From Clostridiaceae bacterium (GTDB taxonomy: Bacteria > Bacillota > Clostridia > Lachnospirales > Lachnospiraceae), in NCBI GenBank assembly GCA_910575795.1, contig CAJTGE010000015.1, positions 62,001-126,000 on the forward strand: 64,000 nt of DNA, read 5' to 3'. The translations under genes and the position numbers were made by a program. Of the stretch, positions 1 to 7,107 are shown in pieces. Below the pieces are notes generated by a model. The model saw nothing but the letters and a program-made list of their open reading frames with translations, did no database searches and was not told the DNA's origin. Position 1 is the first letter of the stretch. Every line of letters starts with the position of its first letter.

Positions 1-1
1 C

Positions 2-1435
2 TTAAAGGTCCGTCCCGGCACGGTCCATGCGCTGATGGGCGAAAACGGCGCGGGAAAATCCACCCTGATGAAATGCCTTTTCGGCATTTATCACATGGAT
101 GAGGGCGAGGTTTACCTGGACGGGGAGAAGGCGGAGATCCACAATCCGGACGAGGCCCTTCACAAGGGCATGGCCATGGTACATCAGGAGCTGCAGCCGA
201 TACCTGAGAGAACGGTGGCAGAGAATATGTACGCCGGCCGTTATCCGATGAAAAGCATCGGCCCCTTTAAGATGGTGGACCACAAAAAGATGTTTGAGGA
301 GACGGAGAAATGGCTGAATGATGTAAAGATGCCGTATAATCCGAAGGCAAAGCTGGGAACCATGTCCATTGCGCAGATGCAGTCCGTTGAGATTGCAAAA
401 GCAGTCTCCCTTCAGGCCAGAGTCGTGATACTGGATGAGCCGACCTCCTCCCTCACGGACAATGAGGTGGAAGCGCTGTTCCGCATTATCCGGGACTTAA
501 AATCAAGAGGCGTTTCCCTCATTTACATTTCCCATAAGATGGCTGAGATCCGGGAGATCTGCGATGATATCACCATCATGCGCGACGGCACGTACGTAGG
601 TTCCTGGAACATGGCGGATATCACCGACGATGAGATTGTAAAACAGATGGTGGGCCGTGAGCTGACGAATATCTATCCGCCCAAGAACGACGCCCAGGCG
701 GGCGAGGTGCTTCTTGATGTGCGGGACTATTCAAGCATCCATGCGCGTTCCTTCCAGGACTGTTCCTTTCAGCTTCGCCGCGGCGAGATTCTGGGCTTTG
801 GCGGCCTGGTGGGCGCGCAGAGGACAGAGCTCATGGAAGCCATTTTCGGTATACGCCATATCATAAAGGGCGAAGTGTACATCAAAGGGCAGAAGATGAA
901 TATCAGGCGTCCGCAGGATGCGATCCGCGGCGGGATCGGCATGATCACCGAGGATCGGCGCGGAACCGGTATTCTGGGATGCTTATCCATTGCGGATAAC
1001 GTATCCATTTCCTCGCTGGATCAGTATGTGGAGATGGGAGTAAAGCTGAACAGAGGCAAGATCGAGAAGCTGGTTCAGGAAAATGTGGCGAAGCTCTCCA
1101 TCAAAACGCCCAGCAGCAAGACGCTGATCCAGTCCCTGTCAGGCGGCAACCAGCAGAAAGTCCTGATTTCCAGATGGCTGGCCAATAATCCGGATATCCT
1201 GATTCTGGATGAGCCGACCCGCGGTATCGACGTTGGCGCGAAATACGAGATTTACCAGATCATGATCGATCTGGCCAAGCAGGGCAAGGGCATTATCATG
1301 ATTTCCTCCGAGATGCCGGAGCTGATCGGAATGTCCAACCGGATACTCGTTATGTGCAACGGCCATATCACAGGCGAAGTGCAGGGCGATGAGGCAACAC
1401 AGGAGCGTATCATGAGCTACGCGACCCAGTTCTAG
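2..1435 (+). CDS. mglA: Galactose/methyl-galactoside ABC transporter ATP-binding protein (5' partial)
   Basis: This is the cytoplasmic ATPase that powers uptake of galactose-type sugars with the MglC permease encoded next. The reading frame is open from the window edge, so only the first ~25 residues are missing. Two ATPase halves are visible. The first has an intact Walker A (GENGAGKST) and Walker B (VVILDEPTSS) but a degenerate signature (SIAQMQ). The second has a degenerate Walker A (GLVGAQRTE), a good signature (SLSGGNQQK) and ILILDEPTRG. This asymmetry is normal for the MglA/RbsA/XylG family. Galactoside rather than ribose specificity is inferred from overall similarity. The periplasmic-type binding protein gene would lie just upstream, outside the window. 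Confidence 0.93.
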   Translation, partial: LKVRPGTVHALMGENGAGKSTLMKCLFGIYHMDEGEVYLDGEKAEIHNPDEALHKGMAMVHQELQPIPERTVAENMYAGRYPMKSIGPFKMVDHKKMFEETEKWLNDVKMPYNPKAKLGTMSIAQMQSVEIAKAVSLQARVVILDEPTSSLTDNEVEALFRIIRDLKSRGVSLIYISHKMAEIREICDDITIMRDGTYVGSWNMADITDDEIVKQMVGRELTNIYPPKNDAQAGEVLLDVRDYSSIHARSFQDCSFQLRRGEILGFGGLVGAQRTELMEAIFGIRHIIKGEVYIKGQKMNIRRPQDAIRGGIGMITEDRRGTGILGCLSIADNVSISSLDQYVEMGVKLNRGKIEKLVQENVAKLSIKTPSSKTLIQSLSGGNQQKVLISRWLANNPDILILDEPTRGIDVGAKYEIYQIMIDLAKQGKGIIMISSEMPELIGMSNRILVMCNGHITGEVQGDEATQERIMSYATQF

Positions 1436-1452
1436 GACAGGAGGAAGAGAAA

Positions 1453-2445
1453 ATGGATAGCAAGAAAGTCAATGTTAAAGACATATTGATCAACAATGGT
1501 ATTATTATACTGATTCTTCTCATGGTGATCTTTGTGGGAGTGACCAAGGAGAATTTCTTCAGTATCGGCAACTTCAGCAACATTTCCATCAACGTAGCCT
1601 GCCGGTTCATCATCGCCGTCGGCGTATCGGGATGTCTGATCACAAAGGGAACCGACCTTTCCGCCGGGCGCGCCGTGGGCCTTGCCGCCTGCGTGGCAGG
1701 AACATTGCTCCAGAGAGCCGACTACAGCGGCCGCTTTGAGCTGACCAAGAATTTCCCGGAATTAAACGTATGGCTGATTCTGTTAATCTGCGTCGCCGTG
1801 TGCTGTATCTTCGGATTGATCAATGGTATTGTGATCGCGTACTTAAGCGTGCCGGCCTTCATCGGCACCCTGGGCATGCAGATGATCGTGTACGGAATCA
1901 ACCTTGTGTATACAAAATCCGTGCCGTTAGGCGGCTACCGCAGCGATTATACGAACATAGCAAACGGAAGCTTTCTGGGGATTCCGTATCTGTTCATCAT
2001 CGCGATTGTGATCGGGCTGATCATGTGGTTTGTATATAATTATACGCGCCATGGAAAATACATGTACGCCATCGGCGGCAACGAAGCGGCTGCTGAGGTG
2101 GCGGGCGTGAATGTAAAGAAGACGAAGATTATTATTTATGTGACCGCGGCGGCATTGTATGCGATTGCAGGATTTTTGCTGGGAGCGAAATCCGGCGGCG
2201 CGGGCGTAAATACCGGAAGCGGCTATGAGCTGGAGGCCATCGCAGCCTGTACGATCGGCGGCGTATCGGTAAACGGCGGTATCGGGCGCGTATCCGGGAT
2301 CGTAATCGGCGTGCTGGTGTTTGAGCTGCTGAAGACCTGCCTGCAGTTTTTGGGCATTGACCCGAACTATCAGTTTATTGCGCAGGGTATTGTAATCGTA
2401 GTGGCGATTGCTTTGGATATTCGGAAATACATTGCAAAGAAATAG
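1453..2445 (+). CDS. mglC: Galactose/methyl-galactoside ABC transporter permease
   Basis: A 330-residue, very hydrophobic protein of the RbsC/MglC (BPD_transp_2) permease family. It starts 17 bases after mglA behind AGGAGGAAG, so the two are co-transcribed. Family hallmarks are visible: the TKGTDLSAGRAVGLAACVAG segment of the first half, the GGNEAAAEVAGVNVKKTK loop near residue 210, and the EAIAACTIGGVSVNGGIGR motif near 260. It forms the membrane channel through which MglA drives sugar import. Length and motifs are normal and nothing suggests damage. Confidence 0.93.
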   Translation: MDSKKVNVKDILINNGIIILILLMVIFVGVTKENFFSIGNFSNISINVACRFIIAVGVSGCLITKGTDLSAGRAVGLAACVAGTLLQRADYSGRFELTKNFPELNVWLILLICVAVCCIFGLINGIVIAYLSVPAFIGTLGMQMIVYGINLVYTKSVPLGGYRSDYTNIANGSFLGIPYLFIIAIVIGLIMWFVYNYTRHGKYMYAIGGNEAAAEVAGVNVKKTKIIIYVTAAALYAIAGFLLGAKSGGAGVNTGSGYELEAIAACTIGGVSVNGGIGRVSGIVIGVLVFELLKTCLQFLGIDPNYQFIAQGIVIVVAIALDIRKYIAKK

Positions 2446-2453
2446 AGCAGTGC

Positions 2454-2518
2454 AAAAATAAAGGCCAGAAGCGCCGCGTCGTGCTTGCACGAAAGCGGCG
2501 TTTCTGGCCTTTATTTTT
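2454..2518 (+). terminator. Strong intrinsic terminator of the mgl operon
   Basis: The arms at 2454-2477 and 2495-2518 are almost perfectly complementary over 24 bases, with a GC-rich centre and an A-rich/T-rich base ending in TTATTTTT. It begins 9 bases after the mglC stop. The A-rich left arm means it could also act on the other strand. Confidence 0.9.
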
Positions 2519-2666
2519 ATAGGGCGAAGCCCGGAGCAGCGAGATGGAGCGAAGCGGAATCGAGCTGCGCACACTGCGGGGTGGAGAGACGCGGCAGGAA
2601 TTAGAGGGAGCGAATCCTTTAATCATTTGCGGGAAGGAGAAGTCGTGAGGGGACCGCCCGTGTCAT

Positions 2667-2944
2667 GGTTCTATATCCAACGGAACCCCGCTTTCGCTCA
2701 GAGAAAAGCGCAGCGGACACTAAGGAACTGTGCAAAAATAAATTTACCATCTTGCTTGTCTATTTCTCCGACAGCACGAAACAAAAATCAGTTACATAGC
2801 CCGCTATGCGCCTGATTTTTGTTCCGCACTCTCGAAGAAATATCCGGCGCAATCTGGTAAACTTATTTCTGCACAGTTCCTTAGCTCGAAAAGATCTCGC
2901 TAAATGCCGGCGGTTTTCTATGGGTTCCTTATGGATATAGAACC
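2667..2944. mobile_element. Outer palindromic element interrupted by a second element
   Basis: About 23-bp imperfect inverted repeats, beginning GGTTCTATATCCA at 2667 and ending TGGATATAGAACC at 2944, bound this region. If the inner 160-bp element and one TA are removed, the outer element is about 116 bp. It has no coding capacity and no second copy in the window. It is read as an old MITE-like insertion or a structured intergenic repeat. Confidence 0.5.
2720..2883. mobile_element. MITE, type B (AGGAACTGTGCA ends, TA target duplication)
   Basis: A non-coding element of 160 bp (2722-2881). Its ends are AGGAACTGTGCA and TGCACAGTTCCT, extending to ~24-bp terminal inverted repeats. It is flanked on both sides by TA. 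An inner inverted repeat (ACAAAAATCAG / CTGATTTTTGT) surrounds a core CATAGCCCGCTATG. The core strongly resembles the GTAGCCCACTAC core of the type A MITEs at 14518, 22768 and 60187, and total length is nearly the same, so both types are probably moved by the same transposase. TA duplication suggests an IS630/Tc1-mariner-like mobiliser, which is not encoded in this window. Confidence 0.7.
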
Positions 2945-3015
2945 ACGCCTCGGGCTATGTGATCGGCAGGCTATGGAACAGGATGCATCTTTAGCGCCTG
3001 CATGTTACTATCACA

Positions 3016-3050
3016 GAAAACAAACCTTGACTGGGCTCAGGTTCGTTTTC
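3016..3050. repeat. Isolated hairpin upstream of the rpn genes
   Basis: The arms GAAAACAAACCT (3016-3027) and AGGTTCGTTTTC (3039-3050) pair with one mismatch around an 11-base loop. It lacks a T-tract in either useful direction and its role is unknown. It could be a weak terminator or the end of a decayed element. Confidence 0.4.
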
Positions 3051-3124
3051 ATATGAGAACAATAACGGCATGAAACGCAACATTAAAAAATTAATGAAAA
3101 CAGCATCAAAACAACACATATTTC

Positions 3125-3153
3125 TTGCATTCCCCCATATCCCATGTTATCAT
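3125..3153 (+). promoter_or_regulatory. Sigma-A promoter of the first rpn gene
   Basis: TTGCAT, exactly 17 bases, then TATCAT. The same promoter is preserved at 4303-4331 in front of the second copy. It implies a structured 5' leader of about 145 bases. Confidence 0.7.
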
Positions 3154-3273
3154 AAAAACAAGCAAGGTTTCATATATTCTGTAAATTCTAACTATCATCT
3201 AAGCCATGGAAAGCCCTGGCATTCAGACAGACTCTTTGCTTAACCCCATAAAAAAGCAGGGAGGCTGACATCG

Positions 3274-3302
3274 TCCTTCCTGTACCATTAAGAAAGGAAG
3301 GA
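3274..3302 (+). promoter_or_regulatory. Leader hairpin sequestering the rpn copy 1 ribosome site
   Basis: TCCTTCC at 3274-3280 pairs with GGAAGGA at 3296-3302, which is the Shine-Dalgarno region. A 15-base loop joins the arms. A similar but stronger hairpin occurs in the second leader. This predicts translational control of the nuclease. Confidence 0.5.
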
Positions 3303-3307
3303 TGGAC

Positions 3308-4213
3308 ATGAAAGAGAAACGTTTGTCTCCCGCCCCATGCCTGCCGGAGGAGACGGAATACAACCTCAGTGATTTTGCGCTGTTTTTATCGGTTATGAAG
3401 AACTGCGAGGCGCACAGGAATGTGCTGAGCATCATCACAGGGGAGCCGGATTTAAAGCTTGCGCAGATCCATGTGGAGGAGGTTGTCTTAAACCGGAGAG
3501 GAAGACGCGCGATCCGCTTGGATGCGTGGGCGGTGGACGCGGCCAGGAGGCAGTTTGGGACAGAGATGCAGAACGATACAGGTTCAGATGATGTGAGGAA
3601 GCGCGCGAGGTATTACCAGAGCCTTCTGGATGCGCCGTTTCTGAAATCCGGAAAAAAGACGCGGTACCGGGAACTCCCGTCAACGTATATAATATTTATC
3701 ACGCAGGAGGATATATTCGGGAAGGATCAGGCAAAATATACGTTTACGGAACAGTGCGAGGAGGTTTCGGGGCTTCATCTGGAAGACGGAACAGTCAAGC
3801 TGTTTTTAAATATGGGCAGTAAGCGGGGCGATCCGGTGCTGGTGAGCCTTTTACAGTATATGAAACTCTCCCGTCTGGACAATCCGGAGATACTGGTAAG
3901 GGATGAACGGATCGTGAGGCTGGATGAGATAGTTAGGGAAGTGAAGGAATCAGAGGAATGGGAGGATGTGAAGATGAGTATATTGTCAGTTGGAATTGAG
4001 ATGGGCAGGCGGGAAGGAGAAAAACGAGGGATAAAGCGGGGAGAAAAGAGAGGAGAGAGGCGTGGAATAAAACAGGGAAAAAGGCAGGGAGAAGAAAAGA
4101 TGGCTAAACTGATCATGCAGTTGAATGAGGACGGCCGTTTATCCGACATAATCAGAATTTCACAGGACGAAGAATACCGCCAGAAGCTTTATATGGAGTA
4201 CCATATTATGTAA
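3308..4213 (+). CDS. Rpn family recombination-promoting nuclease/putative transposase, copy 1
   Basis: A member of the PD-(D/E)XK nuclease-transposase family. Counting from the upstream ATG at 3302, the likely catalytic core is D74 (IRLDAW) and E88-M-Q90 (FGTEMQ), followed by RARYYQ at 101-106, the usual Rpn pattern. Residues ~230-265 are a highly charged repeat of GEKRG/GIKRG units, then a short helical tail ending MEYHIM. The ATG at 3308 was chosen because 3302 lies too close to the AAGGAAGG ribosome site. Known E. coli relatives (RpnA-E) are DNases tied to recombination and phage defence. Whether this copy is active is not visible. Confidence 0.8.
   Translation: MKEKRLSPAPCLPEETEYNLSDFALFLSVMKNCEAHRNVLSIITGEPDLKLAQIHVEEVVLNRRGRRAIRLDAWAVDAARRQFGTEMQNDTGSDDVRKRARYYQSLLDAPFLKSGKKTRYRELPSTYIIFITQEDIFGKDQAKYTFTEQCEEVSGLHLEDGTVKLFLNMGSKRGDPVLVSLLQYMKLSRLDNPEILVRDERIVRLDEIVREVKESEEWEDVKMSILSVGIEMGRREGEKRGIKRGEKRGERRGIKQGKRQGEEKMAKLIMQLNEDGRLSDIIRISQDEEYRQKLYMEYHIM
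3961..3976 (+). promoter_or_regulatory. Candidate internal ribosome site and start inside rpn copy 1
   Basis: GGAGG at 3961-3965 lies 8 bases before an in-frame ATG at 3974, which would give a 79-residue C-terminal product ending at 4213. E. coli rpn genes are known to encode a small intragenic product that inhibits the toxic full-length nuclease. The layout here matches that arrangement, but use of the start is inferred. The equivalent site in copy 2 is 5140-5155. Confidence 0.45.
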
Positions 4214-4302
4214 AAAGAGTAATCACAGATAAATCGGGCAGAAATATAAAAGTATAAGCCGTTTATTCGTATAAAAGGAATATGAGAAAACAACCTATTT
4301 TC

Positions 4303-4331
4303 TTGCATTCCCCCATATCTCATGTTATCAT
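4303..4331 (+). promoter_or_regulatory. Sigma-A promoter of the second rpn gene
   Basis: TTGCAT, 17 bases, TATCAT: the duplicate of the promoter at 3125. Each rpn copy therefore has its own promoter. Confidence 0.7.
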
Positions 4332-4450
4332 AAAAACAAGCAAGGTTTCATATATTCTGTAAATTCTAATCATCATCTAAGCCATGGAAAGTCCTGGCAT
4401 TCAGACAGACTCTTTGCTTAACCCCATAAAAAAGCAGGGAGGCTGGCAAT

Positions 4451-4483
4451 CATCCTTCCTGTACCATTAAGAAAGGAAGGATG
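4451..4483 (+). promoter_or_regulatory. Leader hairpin sequestering the rpn copy 2 ribosome site
   Basis: CATCCTTCC (4451-4459) pairs perfectly with GGAAGGATG (4475-4483), covering the Shine-Dalgarno sequence and the upstream ATG. The stem is longer than in copy 1, so copy 2 may be more tightly repressed at translation. Confidence 0.55.
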
Positions 4484-4486
4484 GAC

Positions 4487-5356
4487 ATGAAAGAGAAACG
4501 TTTGTCTCCCGCCCCATGCCTGCCGGAGGAGACGGAATACAACCTCAGTGATTTTGCGCTGTTTTTATCGGTTATGAAGAACTGCGAGGCGCACAGGAAT
4601 GTGCTGAGCATCATCACAGGGGAGCCGGATTTAAAGCTTGCGCAGATCCATGTGGAGGAGGTTGTCTTAAACCGGAGAGGAAGACGCGCGATCCGCTTGG
4701 ATGCGTGGGCGGTGGACGCGGCCAGGAGGCAGTTTGGGACAGAGATGCAGAACGATACGGGTTCAGATGATGTGAGGAAGCGCGCGAGGTATTACCAGAG
4801 CCTTCTGGACGCGCCGTTTCTGAAATCCGGAAAAAAGACGCGGTACCGGGAACTCCCGTCAACGTATATAATATTTATCACGCAGGAGGATATATTCGGG
4901 AAGGATCAGGCAAAATATACGTTTACGGAACAGTGCGAGGAGGTTTCGGGGCTTCATCTGGAAGACGGAACAGTCAAGCTGTTTTTAAATATGGGCAGTA
5001 AGCGGGGCGATCCGGTGCTGGTGAGCCTTTTACAGTATATGAAACTCTCCCGTCTGGACAATCCGGAGATACTGGTAAGGGATGAACGGATCGTGAGGCT
5101 GGATGAGATAGTTAGGGAAGTGAAGGAATCAGAGGAATGGGAGGATGTGAAGATGAGTATATTGTCAGTTGGAATTGAGATGGGCAGGCGGGAAGGAGAA
5201 AAACGAGGGATAAAGCGGGGAGAAAAACGAGGGGAGAAAAAACTGGCCAGGCTGATTATGCTGTTAAATGAGGACGGCCGCTCATCCGATATGGTCAGAG
5301 CGTTGCAGGACGAAAAATATCGCCGGAAGCTTTATATGGAATACCATATTATGTAA
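4487..5356 (+). CDS. Rpn family recombination-promoting nuclease/putative transposase, copy 2
   Basis: Identical in protein sequence to copy 1 through the nuclease core (D74, E88, Q90 counted from the ATG at 4481) and up to the start of the GEKRG segment. It is 12 residues shorter because the charged repeat is shorter. The final helix keeps the same LNEDGR...YMEYHIM plan but with many substitutions. The likely start is ATG 4487. An in-frame ATG at 5153 behind GGGAGG could give a 67-residue C-terminal product. Keeping two near-identical nuclease cores with different tails suggests the tail sets partner specificity, which is inference. Confidence 0.8.
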   Translation: MKEKRLSPAPCLPEETEYNLSDFALFLSVMKNCEAHRNVLSIITGEPDLKLAQIHVEEVVLNRRGRRAIRLDAWAVDAARRQFGTEMQNDTGSDDVRKRARYYQSLLDAPFLKSGKKTRYRELPSTYIIFITQEDIFGKDQAKYTFTEQCEEVSGLHLEDGTVKLFLNMGSKRGDPVLVSLLQYMKLSRLDNPEILVRDERIVRLDEIVREVKESEEWEDVKMSILSVGIEMGRREGEKRGIKRGEKRGEKKLARLIMLLNEDGRSSDMVRALQDEKYRRKLYMEYHIM

Positions 5357-5474
5357 GAAAGAGAAAGGGAGCTCCGGATCGGCGCACATCCCGAAATTGA
5401 CGGGCAAGGCAATACGCATCCGCTTTTATACATGACATTAACCCGGACGCCGGAAAAATAAAATAAAAAAAGTA

Positions 5475-5509
5475 TTGCATAATTATTCTCGATGAGGTAT
5501 AATTATGCC
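5475..5509 (+). promoter_or_regulatory. argG promoter overlapped by paired ARG-box-like sites
   Basis: A near-consensus promoter: TTGCAT (5475-5480), 17 bases, TATAAT (5498-5503). A palindrome lies across it. TGCATAATTATTC at 5476-5488 closely matches the ARG-box consensus bound by ArgR/AhrC, and its mirror GTATAATTATGC at 5497-5508 covers the -10. The arrangement predicts ArgR repression of the whole arg cluster when arginine is present. No argR gene is in the window. Confidence 0.75.
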
Positions 5510-5518
5510 AATTTCAGA

Positions 5519-5560
5519 GCAGCCCATTTTCAGACAGAATGGGCTGCCGCTGTTTTCTTC
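5519..5560 (+). terminator. Possible attenuator hairpin in the argG leader
   Basis: GCAGCCCATT (5519-5528) and AATGGGCTGC (5538-5547) form a perfect 10-bp stem with a 9-base loop, followed by CGCTGTTTTCTTCTT. It lies about 10 bases after the predicted transcription start. It could terminate early or stabilise the mRNA. The interrupted T-run makes termination uncertain. Confidence 0.45.
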
Positions 5561-5675
5561 TTCGCCCCGCGCATGCGGCGCAGGAAGAAAACAGGAAAGA
5601 TAAAAAAATCAGGCCGGATCGGTTCAGGAAATGGAAACGGGCCCGTCCGGGATAAACAATCGGAGGAGAACTATT

Positions 5676-6926
5676 ATGGAAAAGAAATACAACAAAATCG
5701 TGCTTGCATACTCAGGCGGCCTGGATACATCGGTGCTGATCCCGTGGCTGAAGGAGAATTACGGCTGCGAGGTGATCGCGGTTTCTGCCGATGTGGGGCA
5801 GGGAGCGGAGCTGGACGGGCTGGAGGAGAAGGCTATTAAGACAGGCGCGTCGAAATTATATATTGAGGATTTGAAGAAGGAATTTGTGGAGGATTATATC
5901 ATCCCGACCATGAAGGCAGGCGCGGCGTATGAGCACTACCTTCTGGGGACCTCGTTTGCGCGTCCGATCATCGCGAAGCGGATCGTGGAGATCGCAAAGA
6001 AGGAGGGCGCGGACGCGATCTGCCATGGCTGCACGGGCAAGGGAAATGATCAGGTTCGTTTTGAGCTGGCGATCAAGGCGTTTGCGCCGCAGATGGATGT
6101 GATCGCGCCGTGGCGGTTCTGGGAACTGAATTCCAGGGAGAAGGAGATTGCTTACGCCGAGGCGCACAAGATTCCGTTAAAGATCACAAAGGAGACGAAT
6201 TATTCCAAGGATAAGAACCTGTGGCACTTATCCCATGAGGGGCTGGATCTGGAGGATCCGGCGAACGAGGCGCCGATCAGCCGTCCGGGCTTTTTGGAGC
6301 TGGGCGTTTCGCCGGAGATGGCGCCGGATCAGCCGACGTATGTGACCATCCACTTTGAAAAGGGCGTTCCCACGAGCGTGGACGGAAAAGAGATGGGCTG
6401 CATGGAGATCATTGAGGTCTTAAACAAGCTGGGCGGCGAGAATGGCTGCGGGATCCTTGATCTGGTGGAAAACCGCCTGGTGGGTATGAAGAGCCGCGGC
6501 GTGTATGAGACGCCTGGCGGAACCATTCTCTATAAGGCGCATGAGAAGCTGGAGGAGATCACGCTGGATAAGGAGACGCAGCACTATAAGCAGCAGCTTG
6601 CGTTAAAGTTTGCGGATCTGGTATACAACGGACAGTGGTATACGCCGCTCAGAAAGGCGATGAGCGCTTTTGTGGACTCCACGCAGGAGACGGTGACAGG
6701 CGATGTGAAGCTGAAGCTTTATAAGGGGAACATCATTCCGGCTTCGGTTACGTCTCCCTACAGCTTATACTCCGCGGACATGGCGACCTTTGACGAGGAC
6801 GACTGCTACAACCAGGCGGATTCCGCTGGCTTTATAAGCCTGTTCGGCCTGCCAATCAAGGTGCGCGCTCTGAACGATCAGGCGCTGTCTGCCAAGACGG
6901 GAACGCATTTCCCGGGTGTGGAATAG
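5676..6926 (+). CDS. argG: Argininosuccinate synthase
   Basis: Joins citrulline and aspartate using ATP to make argininosuccinate, the penultimate step of arginine synthesis. The product is 416 residues, normal length, beginning [19 protein letters not shown]. The AYSGGLDTS loop near residue 10 is the ATP-binding PP-loop of this family. The ATG at 5676 is chosen because CGGAGGAG lies 6-10 bases upstream and homologues start here. An upstream in-frame ATG at 5631 has no ribosome site. It is first in the arg cluster and sits behind an ArgR-type promoter with a leader of about 165 bases. Confidence 0.97.
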   Translation: MEKKYNKIVLAYSGGLDTSVLIPWLKENYGCEVIAVSADVGQGAELDGLEEKAIKTGASKLYIEDLKKEFVEDYIIPTMKAGAAYEHYLLGTSFARPIIAKRIVEIAKKEGADAICHGCTGKGNDQVRFELAIKAFAPQMDVIAPWRFWELNSREKEIAYAEAHKIPLKITKETNYSKDKNLWHLSHEGLDLEDPANEAPISRPGFLELGVSPEMAPDQPTYVTIHFEKGVPTSVDGKEMGCMEIIEVLNKLGGENGCGILDLVENRLVGMKSRGVYETPGGTILYKAHEKLEEITLDKETQHYKQQLALKFADLVYNGQWYTPLRKAMSAFVDSTQETVTGDVKLKLYKGNIIPASVTSPYSLYSADMATFDEDDCYNQADSAGFISLFGLPIKVRALNDQALSAKTGTHFPGVE

Positions 6927-6973
6927 TCAGCGCGGAATAGCAGTCAGTGTGGAATGGCCGCGGTTCACACGCC

Positions 6974-7057
6974 GGAGCGTGTTTGAAACATGCTTTTTGC
7001 CGGATGCGCGCGTCACTTTGGGTGAGATTTGGGCCAGATGGGCGCGGCGTGCGCGGC
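6974..7057. mobile_element. Decayed half of a type A MITE
   Basis: The sequence from GGAGCGTGTTTGAAAC onward follows the inner-to-outer order of one arm of the type A MITEs at 14518, 22768 and 60187: the TIR, then CACTTTG, GAGATTTG.GCCA and GCGCGGCGT. The other arm is absent. It lies between argG and argH and has no coding role. It shows that the element family has been in this genome long enough to decay. Confidence 0.6.
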
Positions 7058-7107
7058 AGGCATAATATGTGTCAGAACAGGACATGGTAATAAAGGAGCA
7101 TAGATAA

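Larger units (their letters stand above)
2519..3124. other. Gene-free stretch holding nested palindromic elements
   Basis: No ORF here has a credible ribosome site or a recognisable product. The stretch contains two nested inverted-repeat elements (2667-2944 and 2720-2883, listed separately), a hairpin at 3016-3050 and then AT-rich DNA leading into the rpn promoter. It looks like an accumulation site for small mobile elements between the mgl and rpn units. Confidence 0.7.
3120..5356 (+). repeat. Tandem ~1.1-kb duplication carrying two rpn genes
   Basis: About 3120-4213 is repeated at about 4298-5356, including promoter, leader and coding sequence. Identity is nearly complete across the leader and the first ~240 codons. 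It then collapses inside the segment coding for the charged EGEKRGIKRGEKRG stretch (about 4045 in copy 1, 5224 in copy 2), after which the tails differ in sequence and length. The pattern fits duplication followed by gene conversion, or recombination that swapped the C-terminal ends. Confidence 0.9.

Noticed and set aside
35-1435. ATG at 35 as the true mglA start
   Set aside because: The reading frame and the conserved residues before the Walker A continue to the window edge, so the gene is cut there.
1927-2574. 215-residue minus-strand ORF opposite mglC
   Set aside because: A shadow of mglC that also reads through the terminator. No family features.
2627-2815. 62-residue ORF in the mgl-rpn gap
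   Set aside because: It runs across the ends of the two nested palindromic elements, has no clear ribosome site and no recognisable product.
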